DNA of 64,000 bases from Ktedonobacter sp. SOSP1-85. Its GTDB lineage: Bacteria; Chloroflexota; Ktedonobacteria; Ktedonobacterales; Ktedonobacteraceae. The stretch lies in the NCBI RefSeq assembly GCF_016587415.1, contig NZ_BNJI01000001.1, forward strand, positions 1,527,501-1,591,500, in the 5' to 3' direction. Position 1 is the first letter of the stretch, and each line of letters starts with the position of its first letter. Positions 53,896 to 62,998 of the stretch are shown here, in pieces. Under the pieces are notes generated by a model. That model ran no database searches. It was not told where the DNA came from and saw only the letters and a list, made by a program, of their open reading frames with translations. A program made the translations under genes and the position numbers.

Positions 53896-55029
53896 CTAGC
53901 CTTCAGTAGACTGAATGCCCTGCATCGTCTGTTCGCGCAAGAAACTCACTACACGGCGCAGGTCACCACTCTCTTCGTAGACGGCAATCTGCTGATCGGC
54001 TCCCGTTCCACGCTTATCTTCGAGCAATGCGCGCAGATAGTTTATCTCTCTACGACTCCCCAACTCAGCAACGACCTCATCCACAAAATCAAGCAGCTCC
54101 GCGAGAGCCGCCCGCATACTTATATCACGCCCCTGTGTAAAATCGAGCCACCTGGCATCCAGGCCGTAACGCATCGCTCGCCATTCATTCTCTTCTATGA
54201 GCTGGCTCGACAAGACTGGGACTTCGCGGCCACGCTCATTCAGCCAGGTCAATTTAGCCACTAGCGCCTGGCAGAGCGCCGCAATCGCCAGGGTGTCATC
54301 TAAGGTCGCGGGCATATCGCAGATGCGGAACTCCAGCGTGGGAAAAAAGACATGGGGACGCATATCCCACCAGATTTTCTTGCCATTATCAATCGCGCCT
54401 ATCGCGACCAGGCGCTGCACATAACGCTCATAGTCGCTCCAGGAGGCGAAGGCATCTGGTATACCGGTGCGCGGGAAGCGTCGTCGCTGGACGGCGCGGT
54501 ACGATTTGAGGCCTGTATAGCGCCCCTCCCAGAAGGGTGCGTTGGTGGATAAGGCCAGCAAATGTGGCAGCCAGGTGCGTGCCTGGCTGAATACTTTCAT
54601 GCCTATCTCACGATCATGTAGGCTCTCGCCAATGCCCACATGTACATGCAAACCAAAGATCTGGTCCGAGAGCACCACATCCTGATATTCCGCGACAAGC
54701 TCATCATAGCGCTCGCCCTCGCTACGCTTCTGCACCTTCCAGGAGGAGCTAGGATGGGTACCGGCACTCATTAATGCTACGCCTTCTTGCACCACCAGTT
54801 TCGCTAGTCTCGCCCTTGAGACACTCAGCGCCTGACGCGCCACCTCAATCGTGGGAAATACATCTGAGGTAAGCTCTAACGTCGCCTGCAAGACCTCAGA
54901 GGTAATCTGCTCCCCAAACTGCTCATAGCCGCGCGCTAAAATCGCGGGCGCACATGATCGTAGCTCTCCCGTAGACGTGTCTACTAGCTGAAACTCTTCT
55001 TCAATACCTAGCGTAAAAATACTTGACAT
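53896..55029 (-). CDS. YbdK-like carboxylate-amine ligase, copy 2
   Basis: 377 residues with the same motifs as copy 1 (FTLGIEEEFQLV, SAGTHPSS, IFGLHVHVG, RYTGLKSYRAV, FRICDMPATLDDTLAIAAL, RAMRYGLDA). It differs most in the N-terminal and C-terminal tails and lacks the extra 18-residue end of copy 1. The two may have different substrates or act as a pair (inference). A 223-bp gap separates them. Confidence 0.92.
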   Translation of the reverse strand: MSSIFTLGIEEEFQLVDTSTGELRSCAPAILARGYEQFGEQITSEVLQATLELTSDVFPTIEVARQALSVSRARLAKLVVQEGVALMSAGTHPSSSWKVQKRSEGERYDELVAEYQDVVLSDQIFGLHVHVGIGESLHDREIGMKVFSQARTWLPHLLALSTNAPFWEGRYTGLKSYRAVQRRRFPRTGIPDAFASWSDYERYVQRLVAIGAIDNGKKIWWDMRPHVFFPTLEFRICDMPATLDDTLAIAALCQALVAKLTWLNERGREVPVLSSQLIEENEWRAMRYGLDARWLDFTQGRDISMRAALAELLDFVDEVVAELGSRREINYLRALLEDKRGTGADQQIAVYEESGDLRRVVSFLREQTMQGIQSTEG

Positions 55030-55576
55030 GTCGGCACTCCCTTGTTATGCTGTTTTTCCACATATGCAGGATGCAGAAACAGCGGCTGCCGAGCTACCGA
55101 AACAATCCCTCGATCCGGCTGAGGATACTGCAATAGCGTAAAACATGCAGCCTCTCTAGTTTTCATGTATCCTGCTCTTTCCGCGAAGGGGAGCCGAAGC
55201 AGCCTGGCACCTCTTAGGAGTATGGGTTACGTCTTGATCCGCCACTGGATCTTGCATTGCATGACTGCGCACTGCACAAGCGTAAAGCCTATCAATGTGC
55301 CCTGCCTCTCCAACCATTCTCCGCCTGACATGACAGATCCGTGTCGCTCTTTTCCTCTTTACGAAGCACGCGCTACTCAGCCAGAAAACGTACTCACACT
55401 TATTCTACACTAAAACCTTTCCTTTTTCGTTACTCAGCATCAGCTGAGCATGGTATAATGGAGGGCAAAATGATGTTTCCCACCTGCATGATTGCCTGCT
55501 ACAATGATGTATCAGCTCTTCATTAAAAATAATTTGCGATCTACCTAGCCTATCTCTTTGAAAGCAGGTTTTGCCC
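55030..55576. other. Intergenic region upstream of metH (547 bp)
   Basis: It lies between divergent ybdK-like and metH genes. No credible gene. A GATCC-GCCACT-GGATC hairpin sits near 55230. The B12-box and other cobalamin-riboswitch blocks are not recognised, nor is a SAM-I riboswitch. An extended -10 at 55454-55462 is the best promoter candidate. Confidence 0.6.
55454..55462 (+). promoter_or_regulatory. Extended -10 promoter for metH
   Basis: TGG-TATAAT with TATAAT at 55457-55462. No convincing -35, as is usual for extended -10 promoters. It implies a leader of about 110 bases. Confidence 0.55.
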
Positions 55577-58500
55577 ATGAGTCAATTTCTCTCTGCCCTG
55601 GCACGTCGTCCGCTTATCTTTGACGGGGCCATGGGTTCAAATATCCAGCGCTATCAGCTGACAGCCGAGGATTATGGTGGTCAGCAGACAGAGGGCTGCA
55701 ATGAATATCTGGTCCTGACCAAACCCCAGGTCATTGAAGAGATTCACACTGGCTTCTTTGAAGCTGGCTGCGATGTCATCGAGACCGATTCGTTTACCGC
55801 CAGCCGACTCAAGCTCGATGAATACCAGATTGGGCATCTTACCTACGAGGTCAATTTTGAAGCGGCCCGTCTCGCTCGTCGCCTGGCTGATCGCTATAGC
55901 ACCGCCAGCCAACCACGTTTTGTGGCTGGTTCCGTGGGGCCCACCGGTATGCTTCCTTCCTCAGACGACCCCATGCTCAGCAATATTACCTATCAGCAAC
56001 TGGCCGCGATCTTTCACGAGCAGGCCATTCCCCTGCTCAAGGGCGGCGTCGATGTATTGCTCATCGAGACCAGTCAGGATATCCTCGAGGTGCGGGCCGC
56101 GATTACGGGGCTGCGCCGCGCCATGCAAGAGATAGGTCGTCGCGTACCCATCCAGGCCCAGGTCTCGCTTGATACCAGTGGGCGTATGCTACTGGGAACC
56201 GATATCGCCGCCGTGACCACTACCCTCACCGCCCTGCGCGTAGATATCATTGGGCTCAACTGTTCCACCGGTCCAGAGCATATGCGCGAACCGGTGCGCT
56301 ATCTCTCCGAGAACTGTCGTCTGCCAATCTCGACTATCCCCAATGCGGGCATTCCGCTCAACGTCAATGGGCAGGCTGTCTATCCCCTGGAGCCAGAACC
56401 TATGGCCCAGGCTCTGCGCGAGTTTATCGAGGAGTTTGGCGTCAACATCATCGGCGGCTGTTGTGGCAGCAGTCATGAGCACCTGCAAGCCATCGTACGT
56501 GCTTGCCGACCAGTGACACGCAAGCCACGCCCCCAGGCCGATCAGAATATCGAGCACAAAGACTTCAAGCAGATTATGCCCCCGCTCGTCTCCAGCGCCA
56601 TCCGCTCCGTTGAGATGCAGCAGGACCCCGCTCCTCTACTGATCGGCGAACGCGTCAATGCCCAGGGCAGCAAGAAGGCCAAGCAAGCTTTGCTCAAGGA
56701 CGACTATGACACGCTGCTAGGGATTGGTCGCGAGCAGGTCGAGGGGGGCGCGCACGTTCTCGACGTCCAGGTGGCAGTGACGGAGCGCACCGATGAGCCT
56801 GAGCAGATGCACAAAACTGTCAAGAAGCTCTCAATGGGTATCGAAGCCCCCCTGGTCATCGACTCAACCGAGGCCGATGTCATTCAGGCCGCGCTTGAGA
56901 TCTATCCCGGGCGCGCCATCATCAACTCTATCAATACGGAAAATGGGCGCCAGCGCATCGAGAAAGTAGTCCCCCTCGCGCTTGAGCATGGGTCCGCGCT
57001 CGTAGCGTTGACCATCGATGAAGAGGGCATGGCCAAGAGCATTGAACGCAAGGTCGAGATCGCGCGCAAGATCTATGACATCTGCGTCAACGAATATGAC
57101 CTCTCACCCAATGCCCTGATCTTTGATCCCCTGACCTTTACGATTACGACAGGCCAGGAAGAACTTCAGACAGCGGGCATCGACACCCTGGAGGGCATTC
57201 GCCGTATCAAATCCGAACTGCCCGGCGTCATGACCGTGCTAGGCGTGAGTAACGTCTCCTTTGGCCTCAAGCCTCATGCACGCGCCGTGCTCAATAGCGT
57301 CTTCCTCTATCACGCGATTAAGGCGGGCCTGGATATGGCTATCGTCAATCCGACCCATATCAAGCCATACGCCGAGATCGACACGGAGCAACGCCAACTC
57401 GCCGAGGACCTGATCTTCAATCGCACTGAAGCCCTGCCACGCTTTATTGAATACTTTGAGTCGCACGGCCCACAGAAGAACGAGGGCGAGGCCAAGGTCG
57501 ATCCGACCGAGGGGATGAATACTGCCGAACGTATTCACTGGCAGATCCTGCACCGGCGTAAAGAGGGTATCGAGCCGCTTATCGACGCAATCATTCAGGA
57601 ACGCACCGAGGCCAGTGATACTCCAACCAGCGAGGCGGCCGTAGAAGTGCTGAATACGGTGCTCCTGCCCGCAATGAAGGATGTCGGCGACCGCTTCGGC
57701 GCGGGCGAGCTGATTCTCCCCTTTGTACTTCAGTCAGCCGAGGTTATGAAAAAGTCTGTGGCACACCTGGAGAACTACCTGGAGAAGAAGGAAGGCTATA
57801 CCAAGGGTAAGGTCGTGCTGGCAACAGTCTTTGGCGATGTACATGATATCGGCAAGAACCTGGTCAATACGATTCTGACCAACAACGGTTACACGGTATA
57901 CGACCTGGGCAAGCAGGTCCCGCTCAATACAATTATCGATAAGGCCATCGAGGTTAACGCTGACGCCATCGGTCTCTCGGCGCTCCTGGTCAGTACCTCC
58001 AAGCAGATGCCACTGTGCGTAAAAGAACTGCATAAGCGCGGCCATAACTTCCCCGTCATCATTGGCGGGGCCGCCATCAACCGCTCATTTGGGCGGCGTA
58101 TCCTCTTCGTCGATGAGCAAAACGCGGAGGCGGCACCCCTGCCCTACGCACCCGGCGTCTTCTACGCCCGCGATGCCTTCGAGGGACTCGACATCATGGA
58201 TCGCCTGACCAGCGTGCCAGAACAACGCTCCACCTTCGTGGAGAAAATCCAGCAGGAGGCCCTGAACGAACGCCAGCGTAAAGCAAGAGGTCAAGAAGAG
58301 ACAGCCAACAGCCAGTCTCAAGTGGATACCAGGCCCTCGACGAGCATTCAGCCAGCGCGCTCCCTGCCCACACCGCCCTTCTGGGGGCCACGCGTGCTTG
58401 ATCGCATCGGGTTAGAAGATGTCGCTGAATGTATGGACTTCAAGACACTCTACCGCCTGCACTGGGGCGGCAAGACACATGGCGAGGAATTTGAGCGCCT

Positions 58501-59161
58501 CGTTGAGCAGGACTTCAAGCCACGCCTGGAGCGCATGCTCCAGGAGGCGCGCCGCCTGCGCTACCTGCAACCTCGCGTGGTCTACGGCTATTATCCCTGC
58601 CAATCCAGCGGCAATGATCTGATCGTCTACGAGCCTGGCGAGGTTGAGAGCGGCAAGCCCCTCTCGCAGTGGCGGGAGCTCACGCGCTTTAGCTTCCCAC
58701 GCCAGCGCGAGCGCGAGCGCCTCTGCCTGGCCGACTACTTCGCCTCAGTAGAGAGCGGGAAGATCGACGTTGTGCCACTCCAGGTCGTGACCATGGGCCG
58801 CGCCGCCTCTGAGTATATCGATCAGCTGCAGCAGGCAGGCAACTATTCGGAGGGCTACTTCGTGCATGGTCTCGCCGTCGAGATGGCGGAGGGCCTGGCC
58901 GAGTACACCAATCGCCTGGTGCGCCATGAACTGGGGCTGGAAGAGGATCGGGGCCGACGCTACAGCTGGGGCTATCCCGCCATCCCTGACCTGGTAGATC
59001 ATGAGAAGCTCTTCAAAGTGCTGCCCGTCACCGAGAGCATCGGCATCAACCTTACAGAGGCCCATCAGCTCGTACCCGAGCAGTCGACCGCGGCGATCAT
59101 CGTACATCACCAGCAGTCGTCCTACTTCTCGGTACGCGCCAACGAGGCCGCGCTGGTCTAA
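55577..59161 (+). CDS. metH: Cobalamin-dependent methionine synthase
   Basis: 1194 residues from ATG 55577 (a TTG two codons upstream is less likely). Full set of modules: homocysteine-binding domain (1-310; zinc Cys at GLNCSTGP and GGCCGSSHEH); methyltetrahydrofolate-binding domain (345-610, IGERVNAQGSKKAK); four-helix cap; B12-binding domain with base-off His in VFGDVHDIGKN near residue 756; AdoMet reactivation domain (930-1190). It transfers methyl from methyl-THF to homocysteine to give methionine. Cobalamin dependence agrees with the absence of a metE in the window. Confidence 0.97.
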   Translation: MSQFLSALARRPLIFDGAMGSNIQRYQLTAEDYGGQQTEGCNEYLVLTKPQVIEEIHTGFFEAGCDVIETDSFTASRLKLDEYQIGHLTYEVNFEAARLARRLADRYSTASQPRFVAGSVGPTGMLPSSDDPMLSNITYQQLAAIFHEQAIPLLKGGVDVLLIETSQDILEVRAAITGLRRAMQEIGRRVPIQAQVSLDTSGRMLLGTDIAAVTTTLTALRVDIIGLNCSTGPEHMREPVRYLSENCRLPISTIPNAGIPLNVNGQAVYPLEPEPMAQALREFIEEFGVNIIGGCCGSSHEHLQAIVRACRPVTRKPRPQADQNIEHKDFKQIMPPLVSSAIRSVEMQQDPAPLLIGERVNAQGSKKAKQALLKDDYDTLLGIGREQVEGGAHVLDVQVAVTERTDEPEQMHKTVKKLSMGIEAPLVIDSTEADVIQAALEIYPGRAIINSINTENGRQRIEKVVPLALEHGSALVALTIDEEGMAKSIERKVEIARKIYDICVNEYDLSPNALIFDPLTFTITTGQEELQTAGIDTLEGIRRIKSELPGVMTVLGVSNVSFGLKPHARAVLNSVFLYHAIKAGLDMAIVNPTHIKPYAEIDTEQRQLAEDLIFNRTEALPRFIEYFESHGPQKNEGEAKVDPTEGMNTAERIHWQILHRRKEGIEPLIDAIIQERTEASDTPTSEAAVEVLNTVLLPAMKDVGDRFGAGELILPFVLQSAEVMKKSVAHLENYLEKKEGYTKGKVVLATVFGDVHDIGKNLVNTILTNNGYTVYDLGKQVPLNTIIDKAIEVNADAIGLSALLVSTSKQMPLCVKELHKRGHNFPVIIGGAAINRSFGRRILFVDEQNAEAAPLPYAPGVFYARDAFEGLDIMDRLTSVPEQRSTFVEKIQQEALNERQRKARGQEETANSQSQVDTRPSTSIQPARSLPTPPFWGPRVLDRIGLEDVAECMDFKTLYRLHWGGKTHGEEFERLVEQDFKPRLERMLQEARRLRYLQPRVVYGYYPCQSSGNDLIVYEPGEVESGKPLSQWRELTRFSFPRQRERERLCLADYFASVESGKIDVVPLQVVTMGRAASEYIDQLQQAGNYSEGYFVHGLAVEMAEGLAEYTNRLVRHELGLEEDRGRRYSWGYPAIPDLVDHEKLFKVLPVTESIGINLTEAHQLVPEQSTAAIIVHHQQSSYFSVRANEAALV

Positions 59162-59189
59162 TCTACAGAAATCTCCTCAAAACAAGTTG

Positions 59190-59236
59190 ATAGGGTGTAG
59201 TGTCACAAATTTTGTGAACTACACCCTATTTTTTTA
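59190..59236 (+). terminator. metH terminator
   Basis: A 12-bp stem (59190-59201 with 59218-59229) holding a nested TCACAAA/TTTGTGA hairpin, followed by a T7 run. Confidence 0.85.
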
Positions 59237-59325
59237 TGCTCGATTAGCATACAATATGAGCGGCCTACATCAAGTGCATTAAAATTCACCATTTATATTT
59301 GCAATTTGGAAACGAGGTTTATTCT

Positions 59326-60084
59326 ATGCGTCGCTCGCAGTTCTCGCTTCTCCTTATCCTATCTGGGCTCATTCTGGCTATAGGTGGCCTGATTTATGGC
59401 ACACGTTCTCACGACCTGGGCTATCAGTCCAGCGAACAGGGAACACTTCAGCACGCTATTTATCAGAGCGATCCTACTACTCCCAACAGTAGCAGCTCAG
59501 GCACTGAATATCTTCAGTTGAGCAATGACCCCAAAATTTATATCGTGAATGTGGCCGATATCGCTAATGCCAATAAGCTCAACGCGCTCTCTGCACACAA
59601 CTATACCTTTCGCTACGATTCCGATACGGCCCAACCTATCAACGTCACCGGAAAGGATACGGCAACCTACTCTTCCAATTACACGCTCATTGGGACTGGT
59701 TACAAGGTGGTAGAAATCATCGGCTATGATAGCAGCAATCAGCCAGTGAATATCCTGACCAATACTTTCCTGCAAAAACCACGGGGACGTTATGAAAACG
59801 ACTGGTTCCTTGGTAGTGGCCTGGCCATGCTTGGCATCATCTTGCTACTCACTAGCCTCTTCACCCGGCGCGGCACACAGACCCCTGACGCGCCATTACG
59901 CATCGTCGTTCAGTCTGGACAGATACAACCCACTCCTGGCCAGACGCCACACCCTGGTCCGTATAGCCAGTATCAGTCACAAACCACCTATCCCGTCGCC
60001 TCTAATCAATTCGCCCAGCCCGGAGCCCCAACATCCATGAGCACCTATACCTCCTATCCTTCTGGGCAACAGCCACCCCAATGA
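59326..60084 (+). CDS. Membrane protein with two helices
   Basis: 252 residues from ATG 59326 (GAGG nine bases upstream; an earlier in-frame ATG at 59299 is less likely). A hydrophobic segment at 8-27 and another at about 168-188 flank an extracytoplasmic region with Ser/Asn-rich stretch and FRYDSDTAQPINVTGKDTA. The cytoplasmic tail is Pro/Gln/Thr/Ser-rich. No family recognised. Tail composition suggests a disordered interaction region. Confidence 0.7.
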   Translation: MRRSQFSLLLILSGLILAIGGLIYGTRSHDLGYQSSEQGTLQHAIYQSDPTTPNSSSSGTEYLQLSNDPKIYIVNVADIANANKLNALSAHNYTFRYDSDTAQPINVTGKDTATYSSNYTLIGTGYKVVEIIGYDSSNQPVNILTNTFLQKPRGRYENDWFLGSGLAMLGIILLLTSLFTRRGTQTPDAPLRIVVQSGQIQPTPGQTPHPGPYSQYQSQTTYPVASNQFAQPGAPTSMSTYTSYPSGQQPPQ

Positions 60085-60241
60085 ACCATGATATGGAAAC
60101 GCGTGCTTGAGCAGCGTCGGACAACAGCGCCGTATGCTTCCCTGGCACGCGTGCAAAAAACTCGCCTATCACCTATAATTTATGGTTGAAAAAACTATCC
60201 GCCTGTATTTATCTTGCAGAAAGAGAAGAGGCCAATTACTC

Positions 60242-60724
60242 ATGTCCTGGCTATTTATCCTGATTATTGTCGTCGTCTTACTCATCGTTATCGCCATCCT
60301 CGTCCTCTCTGGGCTCTCGTATATTGAGCGCCAGGAGATGTACTGGCTTTCACAGAACGGCACTCTTGTTCAGGCGCGCATACACACCCTTTACCCCCTA
60401 CAGCCCACCGCGCCGCAGAGAACACAAAACAGAGCAGAAGAAGAGCTGAGCGGTGCACCTGAGTCACCAGACGCTCCAGAGACGCTCGCTAGCGATGCCC
60501 CATCTGCTCCCATCATGCGCCAGATTATCGTCGCGGAGTGGACCGATCCTCTGACCGAGAAGACCTATGTCTTCCGCAGTCATCCTCTCGACCGGCCCCC
60601 CACACCCTACCAGGAGAATGACTTCATCTCTGTGCGCATCGACCCGGTTCGCCCACAGCGCTATACCTTCGAGGCTGAGTTGAACACATACCTGCAAAAA
60701 CACTCATTTCGCCCCGGGGATTAG
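60242..60724 (+). CDS. DUF3592-like single-pass membrane protein
   Basis: 160 residues from ATG 60242. A hydrophobic segment (4-27) is followed by a soluble part with acidic Pro/Ala-rich middle (about 65-95) and a beta-rich end (FRSHPLDRPPTPYQENDFIS). The layout recalls DUF3592 proteins. No enzyme motif is visible. A longer reading from 60182 is possible but weak. It precedes the carotenoid oxygenase by 76 bases; co-transcription is possible. Confidence 0.6.
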   Translation: MSWLFILIIVVVLLIVIAILVLSGLSYIERQEMYWLSQNGTLVQARIHTLYPLQPTAPQRTQNRAEEELSGAPESPDAPETLASDAPSAPIMRQIIVAEWTDPLTEKTYVFRSHPLDRPPTPYQENDFISVRIDPVRPQRYTFEAELNTYLQKHSFRPGD

Positions 60725-60800
60725 CATAGATAGAGGGACCCATCTACATGTCCCTCAGGCTAGCGCTCTCCTCGCGACAAGAAAGGATGTTGATCAGCGT

Positions 60801-62219
60801 ATGGAACATACATTTCGCCTTGGTTATCAGTCCCTCAATGAAGAGACCGTTCTCGATCAGCTTCCAGTTCGGGGACGCCTCCCTTCTTGGCTCCGCGGTA
60901 CCCTCTTGCGCAACGGGCCAGCGAAATTCGAGGTGGGGGAAGATCAATTCCGCCACTGGTTCGATGGCTTCGCTATGCTACATCGCTTCTCACTTCAGGA
61001 TGGGAAGGTCTCCTATGCAAATAAGTTCTTGCAAAGCGATGTCTATAAGACATCCATAGAGGAGGGGCGCATCACCTTTAGTATGTTTGCCACCGATCCC
61101 TGCAAATCAATCTTTAAAGGCTCAATGACCGCCTCCGTCAATGCCAATGTCAGCATCAACAAGATCGCGGGCGAGTTTGCTGCCCTGACCGAGACGCCGC
61201 TCCCCATCGCTTTTAATCCCGATACGCTCGATACACTGGGCGTCATCTACTTTGAAGATGATCTCAAGGGCCATCATGGCTGCGCTCACCCTCACTACGA
61301 CTTCGCGCAGCAGGCCACCATTAGCTATATGACCGAATTCTTTATGCCTAGCCAGTTCCGTGTCTTTGGCCTGCCCAGGGGTTCGAAGAGGCGCTACGAG
61401 ATCGGCTCCTATCCCATTATGGAACCGGCCTATATTCATAGCTTTGGCATGACCGAGAATTACGTGGTTATTGCGGAATTTCCCTACCGGATCAATCCGC
61501 TGGAGGTGCTCAGCAGTGGTAAGCCCTTCATTGAGAACTATACGTGGCGACCCGAGGAGGGAACACAATTTATCGTGATGAGCAAGCATGACGGCAGCAT
61601 TGTGGGGCGCTACCATACCGAGGCATTCTTCACCTTCCATCATGTGAATGCCTTTGAGCAGGGTGACGAGGTGCTCGTCGATCTCTCAGCCTATCCCGAT
61701 CCGGGTAATATCAACGCGCTCTACCTCGATCATCTGCGTAGCTTTGGGCTTGGCTCTGAAGTCGATAAGAATGGTAGTGGCGAGCTGCGCCGTTATCACA
61801 TTCCTCTACGCGGGGAGAGCGCCAGCTACGAGGTACTGACGCCGCACCCGCTTGAGCTTCCTACGATCAACTATCACCAGTACAATACCCATGACTACGG
61901 CGTGGCCTATGGAGTAAGCATCAATAAAGAGCAGCCAGATGTCTTTACCAATCGTCTGCTACGCGTCGACCTCAAAGAGCGCACAGCCCATATCTGGGAG
62001 GAGAGCGGTTGTTATCCTGGCGAACCTGTCTTTACACCTTCCCCCAATGCGCGAGCTGAAGACGGTGGAGTCATCCTCTCAGTCGTTCTCAACGCCCACA
62101 AGGGTAATTCATTCTTACTCGTCCTGGACGCGCATACCTTTGAAGAGATTGCGCGTGCGGAGGTCCCTCATCATATCCCCTACGGTTTCCATGGCCAGTT
62201 CTATACCCACCTGGCCTGA
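60801..62219 (+). CDS. Carotenoid cleavage dioxygenase (RPE65/CCD family)
   Basis: 472 residues. It cleaves a conjugated double bond of a carotenoid or related polyene with non-heme Fe(II). The four iron His are seen in GHHGCAHPHYDF, IHSFGMTENYVVIAEFPY, FFTFHHVNAFEQGDE and YGFHGQFYTH (near the C-terminus). ATG is preceded by AAAGGATG. Product could be an apocarotenoid or retinal-like molecule; no partner gene for carotenoid synthesis is nearby. Confidence 0.93.
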   Translation: MEHTFRLGYQSLNEETVLDQLPVRGRLPSWLRGTLLRNGPAKFEVGEDQFRHWFDGFAMLHRFSLQDGKVSYANKFLQSDVYKTSIEEGRITFSMFATDPCKSIFKGSMTASVNANVSINKIAGEFAALTETPLPIAFNPDTLDTLGVIYFEDDLKGHHGCAHPHYDFAQQATISYMTEFFMPSQFRVFGLPRGSKRRYEIGSYPIMEPAYIHSFGMTENYVVIAEFPYRINPLEVLSSGKPFIENYTWRPEEGTQFIVMSKHDGSIVGRYHTEAFFTFHHVNAFEQGDEVLVDLSAYPDPGNINALYLDHLRSFGLGSEVDKNGSGELRRYHIPLRGESASYEVLTPHPLELPTINYHQYNTHDYGVAYGVSINKEQPDVFTNRLLRVDLKERTAHIWEESGCYPGEPVFTPSPNARAEDGGVILSVVLNAHKGNSFLLVLDAHTFEEIARAEVPHHIPYGFHGQFYTHLA

Positions 62220-62340
62220 TCTCGCTCTCGCGCCTATGGCGCTCGCCCTGTTAAGGAGTGTGCTATGCCTCCTCTTTTTGTGGCGCTTATACTAAAAGCA
62301 CAAGCAACCAGTAAAGCGACAAGGAAAGGAGCATTCCCCT

Positions 62341-62799
62341 GTGCTGAACCTGCTCACCTACGCGCGCCAGCGCATTAACCCTAAACTGGTAATTGGTATT
62401 GGCGTTGGCCTGGTTCCCATCTTACTATTCATTGTTGGGCAAAATGCATTTGCTATCGCTATGCATACCTCTAGCCTGCTAAGTCCTAATACCACTCTGG
62501 GCTTTTTTGGCCTGAGCCTGGAGTTCCTAACGATCCTCTCCTATGCCTTTCTCTATCTCGCGATGCTCCTTATGCTCATCTTCCCTGAGTTCCGTATGTA
62601 TTGCTATGGCCTGGCCATCTCGCTACTCCTCGTGCCAGCACTCTCGCTCTACTACTTTGGCTCCATCGGGGCCTGGTGTGGCGCGCCCCTCGCTGTTGTA
62701 GCCCTGGTCTTCATCGCACAACTCATTCAGAGCCAGCGTCAAGCCCAGGCGTCTCGCCTGAATGTGCTCTCCGACAACGAGCTTGATCCCCAGGCTTAA
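62341..62799 (+). CDS. Four-helix membrane protein
   Basis: 152 residues from GTG 62341 with AAAGGAG nine bases upstream. Four hydrophobic segments (about 18-40, 55-80, 85-102, 112-130). Charged short ends. No family recognised. Downstream of the carotenoid oxygenase by about 120 bases. Confidence 0.65.
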   Translation: MLNLLTYARQRINPKLVIGIGVGLVPILLFIVGQNAFAIAMHTSSLLSPNTTLGFFGLSLEFLTILSYAFLYLAMLLMLIFPEFRMYCYGLAISLLLVPALSLYYFGSIGAWCGAPLAVVALVFIAQLIQSQRQAQASRLNVLSDNELDPQA

Positions 62800-62806
62800 C
62801 GTAACC

Positions 62807-62890
62807 CCTTGCGCCTGCGGTGCTCGCCCTAATGAGTAGTGTGATGTGTCCTGATAGTTTGCGGTTGGCAAGACACATCACATTACTCAT
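62807..62890. repeat. Capped palindrome
   Basis: A cap-like GCGCCTGCGGTGCTCG is followed by an 18-of-19 bp inverted repeat (62832-62850 with 62872-62890). Same architecture as the elements at 3817 and 15472. Confidence 0.6.
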
Positions 62891-62998
62891 CTACTCATCA
62901 AGAACCTGAAAATGAGCCTACTTATAGACGAATATGGTATTCTTATATTGACGCGTTATATTATCATTTGGTTTGTTTTGCATGAGAGGCAGGGAACC

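Noticed and set aside
55030..55576. Cobalamin or SAM riboswitch upstream of metH
   Set aside because: A GCCACTG string occurs in a small hairpin, but the B12-box and surrounding conserved blocks, and SAM-I elements, were not recognised.
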